A stretch of DNA of 64,000 bases, taken from Virgifigura deserti (GTDB lineage: Bacteria; Pseudomonadota; Alphaproteobacteria; Dongiales; Dongiaceae). Shown here one piece after another: positions 32,932-41,724 of this stretch. The stretch covers positions 181,922 through 245,921 of the forward strand of contig QOZR01000009.1 in NCBI GenBank assembly GCA_003576685.1, given 5' to 3'. Position 1 is the first letter of the stretch. Each line of letters starts with the position of its first letter. The notes beneath the pieces are model-generated. The model ran no database searches. It saw nothing but the letters and a program-made list of their open reading frames with translations, and had not been told where the DNA came from. The position numbers were made by a program, and so were the translations under genes.

Positions 32932-33300
32932 TTAAGTCAGGGAGACCGGTCTGGGAGGGAGCGGTTCGGGTGCGATCGGAATGCCGATCCCTGCGCGCGG
33001 CGGCATCCCAGATGATATGGCGCGCCCGGCAGCATCAAGACCTAGCGTCGCCGCGGGCAAGGCCGCAAAACCGGCGGCGCAGAACGCTGCGCAGTCCATA
33101 CCCGCCACAGCCTTCTGCAGGTCGCCGCAGCCATCGCAGGACGAGGACATCGGGCTTCCGGAGCCTTCAGCGTCGCCGTCAAGGGCGGCCATGGCATCAC
33201 CACCCATCAACAGGCTCATGCTCGCCTGAATTGGCAGGGCGGACAGAAGCGCGACGAGGGCGATAAGCCCGACGATTCGGCGGAAATCGAACAGTCGCAT
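32932..33300 (-). CDS. Secreted Cys-rich protein of the copper module
   Basis: 122 residues from the ATG at 33300, with a signal peptide (MRLFDFRRIVGLIALVALLSALPIQA). The mature part has Cys pairs in SSSCDGCGDLQ and MDCAAFCAAGF and ends PEPLPPRPVSLT. The composition is like DUF2946/CopL-type small exported proteins near copper genes, but I cannot assign a family. It lies 91 bases before the oxidase on the same strand and probably heads the operon. Confidence 0.65.
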   Translation of the reverse strand: MRLFDFRRIVGLIALVALLSALPIQASMSLLMGGDAMAALDGDAEGSGSPMSSSCDGCGDLQKAVAGMDCAAFCAAGFAALPAATLGLDAAGRAISSGMPPRAGIGIPIAPEPLPPRPVSLT

Positions 33301-33372
33301 GCAAAAAGAATAGCATCGACCGTCTCGGCTGCAAACCATCGCCTGGTTCTGCAGAGCCTGCGGTAGGAGAGT

Positions 33373-35094
33373 CTACGCCACCCCGACGACGCGTTGCGAC
33401 TTCTTCAGCCAGGGACGCTGCGTGTCCGGCCGGCCGAAATAATAGCCCTGAAGGTACTGCACACCTTCGCCGAGCAGGAAGGCCACCTCCGACTCGGTCT
33501 CGACGCATTCGGCGACCGTTTCCAGATTGAAGGCGTCGGCAACGCCGAGCATGTTGCGGATGAAGAGCTGGTTGTTGACGTTTTCCGCCAGATTGCGAAC
33601 GAAGGAGCCGTCGAGCTTGACGATGTCGACCGCCAGCGCCTTCAGGTGGCGGAAGGAGGTGAAGCCGGCGCCGAAATCATCGACCGCGACGCGACAGCCG
33701 AGGTCGCGCACCGCGGTCACGAACCGCGCCGACTCGTCGATGTCGTGAAGCGCGGTGGTCTCGGTGATCTCGACGATCAGCCGGCTGGCGATCTCCGGCT
33801 TGCCCTTGAGCAGCGCAATCAGCGCCCGTAGCCAAGCCTGATCGGTCGCCGTAATGCCGGAGATGTTGATCGCCAACGTGACGTCGCGGCTCTCATGCAG
33901 TTCGCGGACAGCGAGGTCCAGGACATGGCGGTCCATGCGCCGGACCAGCCCGAGCTGTTCCATGACCGGTACGAAGGCCGAGGCCGGTATCAGGTCCTTG
34001 CCCGGTTCATCGCCCTCGCCCCGCATGCGCAGCAGGCATTCATAAAAGGCGGCCTGCCGGTTGCACCCTTTCACGACCGGCTGAAAGGCGAACAGCAGAC
34101 GGTCGTCGCGGATTGCCTGCTGGACCTGCGCGCCGATATCGAGGCTGCGGCGGTGGAGCCGGTCCTGATGGTCTGAAGTCTGGTAGAGGACGAAGCAGTC
34201 GCGCCCGGCGACCTTCGCCTCCTTCAGCGCAGTCTCGGCCTTGGCGATCGCATCGTAGGAAGTGCTGGAAGATTGGGGGACGAGAATCCCGCCGATCGAA
34301 ACCGTGACATCGATCTTGCCATCCGGCGTCTCGATCGGCTGCTCGCGCATCGCCTGGAGGATGCGCTCTGCCGCGCGCGCGAGCTGGTCGGCCGAAGACT
34401 GTCCGATCACGATGCCGAACCGGTCGGCGTCGATGCGGCCGACGATGTCGGTCGTGCGTAGGCAGCGGTCGAGTCGCTGCCCGACGGCGATGAGGGCGGC
34501 GTCGCCGGCCTGATAGCCAAAGGCGTTGTTGATCATCGCCAGCTTGTCGAGGCCAACGACGAGGAGGCCCCCCGTCAGGTTGAACCGATGGCAGGAGGCC
34601 AGCGCATGCTCGAGTGCATCCCGCAGCCTGATCTTGTTGAGATGGCCGGTCAGCTCGTCGAAATTGGCGAGCCGCTCGAGGCGCACCTCGTTCTGCTTGC
34701 GGGCGGTGATCAGGCGGAGGCTACCGATCAGCCGTTCCGGCGTGCCAGCCGCCGAGAAGCGCGCCTGCCCGCGATCGTTCACCCAGGAATAGCTGCCGGA
34801 ACCGGTACGGACACGATATTCGCAGTCATAGGGCGCCCCTTCGCTGAGGTGATCGGAAAGTGCCTTGAGGCGGACCGGCAGATCCTCGGGATGGATGCGC
34901 TTGTTGAACCTGTCGCTGGTTGACAGCGCCGCGATCGCGACCGCTCCGAAGATGCCGGTCGGATGCCCCGCCCAGAGAATGGAGTTCCCGACGAGGTCCC
35001 ATTCATAGACGAGATCGCCCGAGGCCTCGATGGCGCCGCGCACCCAGTCATAGGGGGTCAGGCTCGCCACCGCCTCCTGCCGACTCAGGATCAT
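33373..35094 (-). CDS. PAS-GGDEF-EAL cyclic-di-GMP phosphodiesterase
   Basis: 573 residues, no membrane helix. PAS domain (about 15-130, with a PAC-like YDCEYRVRTGSGSYSW segment), GGDEF-like domain (145-305) in which the active-site loop reads GRIDADRF instead of GGDEF and is therefore probably inactive, and an EAL domain (318-560) with YECLLRM, NISG, EITET, DDFGAGFTSFRHL, KLDGSFV, AECVE and QGYYFG, so the phosphodiesterase residues are largely intact. It probably degrades c-di-GMP under control of a signal sensed by PAS. Confidence 0.87.
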   Translation of the reverse strand: MILSRQEAVASLTPYDWVRGAIEASGDLVYEWDLVGNSILWAGHPTGIFGAVAIAALSTSDRFNKRIHPEDLPVRLKALSDHLSEGAPYDCEYRVRTGSGSYSWVNDRGQARFSAAGTPERLIGSLRLITARKQNEVRLERLANFDELTGHLNKIRLRDALEHALASCHRFNLTGGLLVVGLDKLAMINNAFGYQAGDAALIAVGQRLDRCLRTTDIVGRIDADRFGIVIGQSSADQLARAAERILQAMREQPIETPDGKIDVTVSIGGILVPQSSSTSYDAIAKAETALKEAKVAGRDCFVLYQTSDHQDRLHRRSLDIGAQVQQAIRDDRLLFAFQPVVKGCNRQAAFYECLLRMRGEGDEPGKDLIPASAFVPVMEQLGLVRRMDRHVLDLAVRELHESRDVTLAINISGITATDQAWLRALIALLKGKPEIASRLIVEITETTALHDIDESARFVTAVRDLGCRVAVDDFGAGFTSFRHLKALAVDIVKLDGSFVRNLAENVNNQLFIRNMLGVADAFNLETVAECVETESEVAFLLGEGVQYLQGYYFGRPDTQRPWLKKSQRVVGVA

Positions 35095-35353
35095 GGAAAC
35101 CTCCTACCTGAAGGCGGATGCGACAGATCATCGTCTACCCGCGTCGCCCAATCTTCCGAGGTTAGGAGCCCAGCCGTTAACAATTTGTAAAATGGGAGTC
35201 CCAGCTAATGCCTGAAGAATGATGCCGGATATTTGAACATTATGGTGAATACAGAGAAGCGCCCTCTATAATCCAGGCACTGTACCGACTATAGGTTTCG
35301 GTGTAATAAAAATTGATTTCAAAGCGTAGGAAAATCGATATAACTTCCGACTG

Positions 35354-35791
35354 ATGACGAACACGCCCGGCATACTCCTTCTTCCGCCGCCCGCGGCACC
35401 GGTCGCAACAGCGACCAAGGCGGATCGAGCGGCGGCCTTGCTGCCGATTGCGCCGGCGCAGCCGCTGCGCGCGGACAAGGACAGGGATGTCGCGTCCGAT
35501 CATCTGGGATTCCGACAATCCGATTCTTCGGCTCGCAACGGGGCGGCCGCGGCGAAGCAAGCTGGCGGAGGAGAGCGCTGGCTGCCGGCCAGCCTAGTCG
35601 AGGCCGAGCCGCAGGAAACGGGCAGCCGTCGCGCCGAACTGCCGTTCCTGGCACAGCAGATCGCCCAGGAAGCACTGTCGTCGGGATTGCACCGGGAACC
35701 GTGGGAGGCCGGACTGGCAGCCTATCGACGCGCGGGCGGCGAACCGCCGCTTCCGGCGAGCGAGCCCCCTCTCGTTCGGTTATCCGCCTGA
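35354..35791 (+). CDS. Hypothetical protein with FLAQQIAQE motif
   Basis: 145 residues, Ala/Pro-rich and probably disordered in the first 90 residues; the C-terminal part has a helix ELPFLAQQIAQEALSSGLH followed by an Ala-Tyr-Arg segment. Similar FxAQxxAQE-type proteins occur in Rhodospirillales, but I know no function. The upstream 250 bases are AT-rich, and it is divergent from the EAL gene. It is more likely real than a shadow because no gene lies opposite. Confidence 0.55.
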   Translation: MTNTPGILLLPPPAAPVATATKADRAAALLPIAPAQPLRADKDRDVASDHLGFRQSDSSARNGAAAAKQAGGGERWLPASLVEAEPQETGSRRAELPFLAQQIAQEALSSGLHREPWEAGLAAYRRAGGEPPLPASEPPLVRLSA

Positions 35792-35825
35792 CGGGGGCTT
35801 CGGCTCAAGGTATGGGATGCGGGCG

Positions 35826-36374
35826 TCAGACTGCGCCCCGCCCCTCCTCGAGCAGCCGCCCCAGACGAGAGCGGTAGCGGGCGAAGTCCGGCACCGTCAG
35901 GCCGGGCTCCTTGCCGCCGTCGTCCCAGCGGCGCAGACGCACGGCCGCCTCGGCGAACGGCTGGGCGGCGAAGGCCGCCATCTCCGCCGGAGACATCGGC
36001 CCACCCTGCTTCGACAGGGTGTAGACAGACGCCGGCGATAGCCTAGCCAGATAGTACGGCTCCACGGCGCAGAGATAGCGCTTGGCGGCGACATGGAGGC
36101 GCGCCGGCTCGCTGACCTCGGGGCCGAAATGGCGCGCGAGCCAGTCGCCGCCCGAATGGTCGTGCTTGTGATAGCCGTAGGAATCATCGCGCTGCTGCAG
36201 GAAATGGCCAATGTCGTGGAGCAAGGCGGCGATGACGAGCCTGTCATCGGCCCCCTCGCCTTCGGCCAGCGCGGCGCTTTGGAGCGCATGCTGCGCCATC
36301 GTCACGCCTTCGCCATAGACGTTGTCGCCATGCATGGCATAGAGGGCTTCGATCTCTTCCAGGACCGGATTCAT
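35826..36374 (-). CDS. tmpB: HD-domain mixed-valent diiron oxygenase, TmpB/PhnZ-like
   Basis: 182 residues. It matches PhnZ-type enzymes that oxidatively cleave a C-P bond of a 1-hydroxyphosphonate to release phosphate. Visible residues: Y20-G-E22, H29 (AQHALQ), H53-D54 and H57 (LLHDIGHF), H73 in KHDHSGG, H94 and K98 in HVAAKRYL, and D151 in RRWDDGGK; these fit the iron-ligand and substrate set known for PhnZ. The neighbour is a TmpA-like dioxygenase with a four-base overlap, so TmpB, which acts on the hydroxylated 2-(trimethylamino)ethylphosphonate, is more likely than PhnZ. Confidence 0.83.
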   Translation of the reverse strand: MNPVLEEIEALYAMHGDNVYGEGVTMAQHALQSAALAEGEGADDRLVIAALLHDIGHFLQQRDDSYGYHKHDHSGGDWLARHFGPEVSEPARLHVAAKRYLCAVEPYYLARLSPASVYTLSKQGGPMSPAEMAAFAAQPFAEAAVRLRRWDDGGKEPGLTVPDFARYRSRLGRLLEEGRGAV

Positions 36375-37522
36375 AGGGACGCCTCTAGGACGCGCAGTCT
36401 GCTCAACAGGCCGTCCTTGTCCGCATAGGTCCCCTGGAGATGCCGCCGGCCCTTGCCGAAACCGCGCCGGCCATGCAGCACCCGCTGATTGTCGACGATG
36501 AAGAGGTCGCCGGCGCCGAGCCTGAAGCTGACGATCGCCGCCGGGTCATGCAGCAGCCGGCCGAAGCGGCGATAGGCCTGGTAGAACGGCACCACGGTCT
36601 CTTCAGGCAGATCGAAGGGTGCCGCCGACCGGTTGTTGTAGCGGACGGCGCGCAAGTCCCCTTCGCTGTCCAGCTCGATCAGCGGTGCGGCGGCCCGGAG
36701 GTCGACGGCGCCCTTCTCCACATAGCGGAAGGGCACCGCATATCGCGTCAGCAGGTTGAAGGCTTCCGGCGCCTCGCGCCGGAGCCGTTCGGCGGCGAAG
36801 AAGCCGTCGACCACGACCGATTCGCCACCCTCCTCGGCCGCCTGCAGGCAGTGGAGGAGCTGAAGCTGCGGCACGGGGTCGCGATAGGGATTGTCGGTAT
36901 GGTTGCCGAGCGCCAAGCCGGTGAAAGCGAGGTTGTTCGGCTTCTCGACCGAGATCACGTCGAACAGCCGCCCGTAGTTCGTCTCCCGCACATAGCCGAA
37001 CAGCTCGACCACGCGGCAGACCATGCCGTCCTCCGCCGGCACGCCGGACAGCAGTGCGAACCCGTAATCGCGGATATGCGCCAGCCAGTCGGCAAGCGCC
37101 CTGCCCCCCTTCACGACCTCGGCGTAAGCGGCAGTCGGAGGGTTGGCCGCCAGCCCCTTATCCCATAGGTGCTTGTCGAGACGGCGCTCGGCCCGCGAGG
37201 CCGGGTCGAGCGCATGATCGCGCAGCCATGCGCCGCTGAAGACCGTCGCGACGCTGTTCGGGGCGAAGGTTACGGCGACATCACCCTCGCCGGTCAATTC
37301 AACCGAAGCGATCCCGACCTCGTCGGGCAGCTCGGCGACGTCGAACAGGCGCTGCCCGTCCGGCCCATGCCGGCCGTCCGGCCGGTTGTCGAAGAGCCAG
37401 ATCGCGGCGAACCGGCTCTCACGGCCGTCGGCCCAGCCGATCGTCAGCGTCTCCGCGTCCTGTCGCAAACCGGCGATCCCTGGCCGCGCCAGGCGCGCCG
37501 CCACCGCCTGCATCCTGCTCAT
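36371..37522 (-). CDS. tmpA: TauD/BBOX-type dioxygenase, TmpA-like
   Basis: 383 residues. Fe(II)/2-oxoglutarate dioxygenase with ligands H208 and D210 (GNHTDNPYRDP) and distal His near 349 (DNQRVLHGRRGF), plus an N-terminal gamma-butyrobetaine-hydroxylase-like domain. The Cys residues of the usual zinc site are absent. Paired with a PhnZ-like gene (ATGA overlap), it fits TmpA, which hydroxylates 2-(trimethylamino)ethylphosphonate. Gamma-butyrobetaine hydroxylase is the alternative. ATG 37522 follows GGAGAGG and was preferred to the GTG at 37531. Confidence 0.8.
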   Translation of the reverse strand: MSRMQAVAARLARPGIAGLRQDAETLTIGWADGRESRFAAIWLFDNRPDGRHGPDGQRLFDVAELPDEVGIASVELTGEGDVAVTFAPNSVATVFSGAWLRDHALDPASRAERRLDKHLWDKGLAANPPTAAYAEVVKGGRALADWLAHIRDYGFALLSGVPAEDGMVCRVVELFGYVRETNYGRLFDVISVEKPNNLAFTGLALGNHTDNPYRDPVPQLQLLHCLQAAEEGGESVVVDGFFAAERLRREAPEAFNLLTRYAVPFRYVEKGAVDLRAAAPLIELDSEGDLRAVRYNNRSAAPFDLPEETVVPFYQAYRRFGRLLHDPAAIVSFRLGAGDLFIVDNQRVLHGRRGFGKGRRHLQGTYADKDGLLSRLRVLEASL

Positions 37523-37581
37523 GCTGGGCACCTCTCCGCCATTCGATCTTCGACAGGATGGTGGCGCTCACGGCATCTTTA

Positions 37582-37600
37582 ATCAAATTGATATTTTGAT
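37582..37600. promoter_or_regulatory. LysR-type operator in the tmpA/lysR divergent region
   Basis: Inverted repeat ATCAAA-N7-TTTGAT (19 bases) within the AT-rich divergent region. It contains T-N11-A-type half-sites as LysR regulators use. It lies 60 bases before the tmpA ATG and 50 before the LysR gene. Confidence 0.5.
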
Positions 37601-37650
37601 GAGGAAATCATAAGAGAATTTATAGTGGAATTGGTACCGGGAGCCGACCG

Positions 37651-38550
37651 ATGTGGAGCGTGAACTATACGCAGCTCCGGGCCTTCAACGCGGTCGCCCG
37701 GGCGCGCAGCTTCTCCAAGGCAGCCAGTTTGCTGGGCATCACGCAGCCGGCGGTGACGGTTCAGGTGAAAGCCCTGGAGACCGCCTATGCGGTCCATCTG
37801 TTTCAGCGCCAGGGACGGAGCGTCGTTCCGACCGAATCGGGACAGGCGCTATTCGCGCTCACGCAGCAGATGTTCCTGGCCGAGGAGCGGATCGGCGAGT
37901 TCCTGACAAGCTCGACGACATTGGAGGCCGGCAGTCTGGCGCTTGCCGCCGACGGGCCGCATATTGCACTGGACGTCGTCTCGCGCTTCGCGCGGCGCTA
38001 TCCGCGCGTCCAGGTTTCCGTGCGCCTGGGCAATACCGCCGCGGCGGTTCAGGAGCTGCTGGAACAGCGCGTCGATGCGGCCGTCGTCGCCAATCCGAAG
38101 ACGGATCCGCGCACGATCATCGTTCCGATCCATCGACGCGGGATGCTCGCGCTCGTGCCGCGCGATCATCCGCTGGCGACGCAATCTCGGCTGAAGCTGC
38201 GGGACATCGCTGGCCACCCGGTCATCCTGCGGGAAATCGGCTCGACCACGCGGCGGCTCCTCGACGAGGCGGCCCGACGCGCGAATGTCGCGCTCGCCCC
38301 GACCCTGGAACTGGGGAGCCGCGAGGCGATGCGCGAAGCGGTCGCCCGCGGCCTCGGAATCGGCTTCCTGTTCGAGCGCGAGAACGAGGGCGACGACAGA
38401 ACCGTTGCCGTCCCCCTCCAGGGGCTCTCGGACATCAATGTCGACACGGTGACGTGCCTGAAAAGCAACCGACGCAGCGCCGTGGTCCGCGCGGTGATCG
38501 AAATCGCCGAAGAGATCGCGGCCCGGCCGCTCACGCCTTCTCGATCGTGA
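37651..38550 (+). CDS. LysR-family transcriptional regulator
   Basis: 299 residues. N-terminal winged helix-turn-helix (about 5-62: YTQLRAFNAVARARSFSKAA, TQPAVTVQVKALE) and a LysR substrate-binding domain (about 90-295). It is divergent from the tmpA-tmpB pair with an ATCAAA-N7-TTTGAT site in between, so it likely activates that pair in response to the phosphonate. GGGAG precedes the ATG. Its end overlaps the convergent FAH-family gene by 20 bases. Confidence 0.9.
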   Translation: MWSVNYTQLRAFNAVARARSFSKAASLLGITQPAVTVQVKALETAYAVHLFQRQGRSVVPTESGQALFALTQQMFLAEERIGEFLTSSTTLEAGSLALAADGPHIALDVVSRFARRYPRVQVSVRLGNTAAAVQELLEQRVDAAVVANPKTDPRTIIVPIHRRGMLALVPRDHPLATQSRLKLRDIAGHPVILREIGSTTRRLLDEAARRANVALAPTLELGSREAMREAVARGLGIGFLFERENEGDDRTVAVPLQGLSDINVDTVTCLKSNRRSAVVRAVIEIAEEIAARPLTPSRS

Positions 38551-39223
38551 CCACGAGATCCCCGACGCCGTCGACATGGCCTTCCATCCGGTCTCCCGGC
38601 ACGACCGCGCCGACGCCCTCGGGCGTGCCCGTGAGGATGAGATCGCCCGGCGCAAGCGTGACGAAGCCGGACAGATAGGCGATCGTCTCCGGCACCGTCC
38701 AGATCTGCTGGGCAAGGTCGCCGCTCTGCTTGGTCTCGCCATTGACCTTCAGCCAGATCGCCCCATCGGCGGGATGGCCGATCTTGCTGGCCGGCTGGAC
38801 CGCGGAGCAGGGTGCCGACTGGTCGAACCCTTTCCCCATGTCCCACGGCCGCGCCGTCTTCTTGGCCTCGTTCTGAAGGTCCCGCCGGGTCAGGTCGATG
38901 CCGACGGCATAGCCATAAACGTGGTCGAGAGCGCTTTCCGCCGGAATATCGCGCCCGCCCTTTCCGATCACGACGACCAGCTCGATCTCGTAATGCAGGT
39001 TGGCGGTCCGCGGCGGATAGGGAATCGATGCGCCGCTCGGCACAATGGCATCCGCCGGCTTCATGAAGAAGAACGGCGGCTCGCGATCCGGATCCGACCC
39101 CATCTCGCGCGCATGCGCCGCATAGTTGCGCCCGACGCAATAGATGCGGTGGATCGGGACCGTCTCTTCGCTGCCGACGACAGGAAGGGTGGGTTCGGCC
39201 GCAGGGGGAAATACGTGAGTCAC
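38531..39223 (-). CDS. Fumarylacetoacetate hydrolase family protein
   Basis: 230 residues from a GTG start. FAH core motifs: YCVGRNYAAHAREMG near 28-42, FFFMKPADAIV near 51-61, metal ligands E79 and E81 in HYEIELVVVIG, Asp in GYAVGIDLTRRD near 110, and LTGTPEGVG near 200. The family hydrolyses C-C bonds of beta-diketones or decarboxylates oxaloacetate-like acids. The GTG follows AAAGAGAA and fits the family N-terminus; the longer ATG (39319) overlaps the permease. It is the last gene of the ABC operon, suggesting that the imported compound is an organic acid. Confidence 0.86.
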   Translation of the reverse strand: MTHVFPPAAEPTLPVVGSEETVPIHRIYCVGRNYAAHAREMGSDPDREPPFFFMKPADAIVPSGASIPYPPRTANLHYEIELVVVIGKGGRDIPAESALDHVYGYAVGIDLTRRDLQNEAKKTARPWDMGKGFDQSAPCSAVQPASKIGHPADGAIWLKVNGETKQSGDLAQQIWTVPETIAYLSGFVTLAPGDLILTGTPEGVGAVVPGDRMEGHVDGVGDLVVTIEKA

Positions 39224-39278
39224 GGCGTTCTCTTTCTTTGTTCTTGCATTCAGGTGATGGGGCCGGTGCGTGCTGGCG

Positions 39279-40031
39279 TTAGCGCGTGCTGGCGTAATAT
39301 TCGATTCGCCGCTCGACATAGGCGACCGTTTCCGAGATCGCGAAGGCGAAGGCGAAAACCATGATGACGAGCGCCCAGAACTCCTCCATCAGGAAGTTCC
39401 GGGAATAGAGCTCGAACAGCTCGCCGACGCCGACGATGGCCACCAAAAGCTGACCGATCACGACCCCCTTCACCCCGCGGATCAGGCCGAGCCGGACGCC
39501 GGCGAGGATTTCCGGCAGCGCCGCGAAGAAGAGGATCTTCGTATAGAGGGCGAACCGGCTCGCCCCGAAGGACCGCCCCATCTCGAGCAGGGATGCGTTC
39601 GCGTGCTTCGCCCCAACCTGGACGTCGAGCGCGATGACCCAGACTGAGAACAGGAACACGGTGGTGATGATCGTCGCCTGGCCGAATCCCAGCAGCGCCA
39701 TCAGCACCGGGATGACGGCCGTGAGCGGCGAGCTTTCGAAGATGTTGACCCACATCCCCATCAACTGGCCGATCGCCTTCACGCGGCCCATCAGGATGCC
39801 GAGCGGAATCCCGACGAGAAGCGAGAGGCCCATGCCGGCCAGAAAGGCGGTCATGGTGATCGTAATGGCATCGTGGAACTTCTGGCTCGGCAGCATGGTG
39901 ATGCCGGCGGCGATCACGCCGCTGAAGGGCGGGATCAGGATGGTCAGGTCAAGCTGGCCGACGATCTCCCAGACGACGAACCACGCCAGGAGCGAGAACA
40001 TCATGGGGATCCGGTAACCGAGGACGGTCAT
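39279..40031 (-). CDS. ABC transporter permease (NitT/TauT type)
   Basis: 250 residues, about six membrane helices, with the BPD_transp_1 coupling motif EMGRSFGASRFALYTKILFFAALPEILAG near 165-192 (EAA loop; the family Gly is present). It resembles SsuC/TauC-type permeases. A second, different permease is encoded two genes upstream, so the two probably form a heterodimer served by the ATPase between them. It lies 22 bases after the ATPase gene. Confidence 0.88.
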   Translation of the reverse strand: MTVLGYRIPMMFSLLAWFVVWEIVGQLDLTILIPPFSGVIAAGITMLPSQKFHDAITITMTAFLAGMGLSLLVGIPLGILMGRVKAIGQLMGMWVNIFESSPLTAVIPVLMALLGFGQATIITTVFLFSVWVIALDVQVGAKHANASLLEMGRSFGASRFALYTKILFFAALPEILAGVRLGLIRGVKGVVIGQLLVAIVGVGELFELYSRNFLMEEFWALVIMVFAFAFAISETVAYVERRIEYYASTR

Positions 40032-40053
40032 GTCTCGTCAAGCTCCCGGACTA

Positions 40054-40860
40054 TTACACGAGATACTGCTTCAGGGTCTGCCAGATCTCGTCGACGCAGT
40101 CCAAATAGGCCTTGTCGCGGCGAGCCGCTTCGAGATCGGTAGAGTGATCGAGATTCGGCCGGATAATGCGCGAGACGGTCCCGGGCCGGCGCGACAGAAG
40201 GACGATCTGGTCCGAGACATAGACGGCCTCCTCGATGCTGTGCGTCACGAAGATCACGGTCTTCTTCTCGATCTGCAGGAGCTGCAGCAGATCTTCCTGC
40301 AGCTTGCGCCGCGTCTGCTCGTCGATCGAGGCGAAGGGCTCGTCCATCAGCAGGATGTCGGCGTCGACGGCGAGCGCCCGCGCCACGCCGACCCGCTGCC
40401 GCATGCCGCCCGACAGCTCATGCGGATAGCTCTGCTCGAAACCGGTCAGCCCGACCTCGGTGATATATTTCCGCGCGGTCGCCTCGCGCTCGGCCTTCGC
40501 CACGCCGCGCAGCTCCAGCCCGAAGGCGACGTTGCGGAGGACGGTGGCCCAGGGCATCAGCGCGAAATCCTGGAACACGAAGGCGCGGTCGGGCCCGGGT
40601 CCATGGACCTGCTTGCCCTTGACCCGGATTTGCCCTTTCGAGGGATCGAGCAGCCCGGCGATAATCTTCAGCAGCGTCGTCTTGCCGCAGCCGCTGGGCC
40701 CCAGAAGGGTCGTCAACTCGCCCGCGGGAAAATCGAGCGTCACGTCCTTCAGAGCCTCGACGCCGCCGGGATAACGCTTGCCGATGCCTTCGACCTGGAC
40801 GGCCGCCTCGGGGGTGCCCGAGGCCTGCCCGTTCCGGGCGCTCAAAACAGTATTCAGCAT
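40054..40860 (-). CDS. ABC transporter ATP-binding protein (NitT/TauT type)
   Basis: 268 residues. Walker A GPSGCGKTT (near 54-62), Q-loop FVFQDFALMPW, signature LSGGMRQRVGVARAL near 148, Walker B ILLMDEPF near 168, and the switch His in VTHSIEEA. It energises uptake together with the two flanking permease genes. Order in the operon is binding protein, permease, ATPase, permease, FAH hydrolase. The first 20 residues are outside the domain, so a slightly later start is possible. Confidence 0.9.
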   Translation of the reverse strand: MLNTVLSARNGQASGTPEAAVQVEGIGKRYPGGVEALKDVTLDFPAGELTTLLGPSGCGKTTLLKIIAGLLDPSKGQIRVKGKQVHGPGPDRAFVFQDFALMPWATVLRNVAFGLELRGVAKAEREATARKYITEVGLTGFEQSYPHELSGGMRQRVGVARALAVDADILLMDEPFASIDEQTRRKLQEDLLQLLQIEKKTVIFVTHSIEEAVYVSDQIVLLSRRPGTVSRIIRPNLDHSTDLEAARRDKAYLDCVDEIWQTLKQYLV

Positions 40861-40872
40861 GATGGGTCCTGC

Positions 40873-41700
40873 TTACGTCTCCGGACGGAACAGCGCGGTT
40901 TCTGCTCGCTGCAGAAGCGTCACGGCCACGGAGGAGAAGATGATGATGGAGAGGATCGACGCGAACATGTGGGGATATTCGGCGACGGACCGGTAGTAGG
41001 TAATCAGGTCGCCCACGCCGGTCGGGGTGATCAGCAGCTCGGCGAGGACGACACCGGTGACGCCGGCCGCCACGCCCAGCCGCAGGCCGGCGAAGATCAG
41101 GCCGCTGGCGCTCGGCAGGATGATCTTCACGATCTGCTGACGCCGCGTCGCCATGAAGGATCGACTCATGTCCAGCAGCGAGGGACTCGTGTTGCGGATG
41201 CCCTTATAGGAGTTCAGCACGATGATCGGCGCGCTCATCAGCATCACAGCGACCACTTTCGCAGTCAGGCCGATGCCGTACAGAAACGTGATCAGCGGAA
41301 TCAGCGCCGCCATGGGCGCCGCCTGCAGGATGATGAAGATCGGCAGGCTGAACCACTCCACCGTCCGCGAGAGACCCATGCCGACCCCGAACAGCACCGC
41401 CATCACGCTGCAGAGCAGCATGCCGAGAATGAGCGGCTGCACGGTCTCGGCATAAGCCCCGGCGAGCGTCCCGTCGAGGAGCATCTCGCCCAGCGCGACG
41501 ATCGTGGCGCTGAAGGTTGGAAAGGAGGGGCTGACCGGAATGCGGCCGGCGATTTCCCAGCCCCCGAAAACGACGGCAAAGGAGATCAGGCGCCAGAGCC
41601 ATTGCCGGTCCGAGGGCACCCGCTCGACGATCTGGTGACCGCCGGCGCCGGCAACCTCTTCGCTTAAACCCCTTCGCGACGCTGCGGTTCGGTCAGCCAT
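40873..41700 (-). CDS. ABC transporter permease (NitT/TauT type)
   Basis: 275 residues. About six membrane helices (first: WRLISFAVVFGGWEIAG) and the coupling loop LLDMSRSFMATRRQQIVKIILPSASGLIFAGLR near 178-210. It differs clearly from the second permease of this operon. It lies 24 bases after the binding-protein gene and 12 before the ATPase. Confidence 0.88.
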   Translation of the reverse strand: MADRTAASRRGLSEEVAGAGGHQIVERVPSDRQWLWRLISFAVVFGGWEIAGRIPVSPSFPTFSATIVALGEMLLDGTLAGAYAETVQPLILGMLLCSVMAVLFGVGMGLSRTVEWFSLPIFIILQAAPMAALIPLITFLYGIGLTAKVVAVMLMSAPIIVLNSYKGIRNTSPSLLDMSRSFMATRRQQIVKIILPSASGLIFAGLRLGVAAGVTGVVLAELLITPTGVGDLITYYRSVAEYPHMFASILSIIIFSSVAVTLLQRAETALFRPET

Positions 41701-41724
41701 GACTTCATACGCCCCTTGATCCGC

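Noticed and set aside
40030..41667. 545-codon plus-strand frame opposite the ABC permease and ATPase genes
   Set aside because: Antisense shadow in high-GC DNA; the opposite strand has three well-conserved transporter genes.
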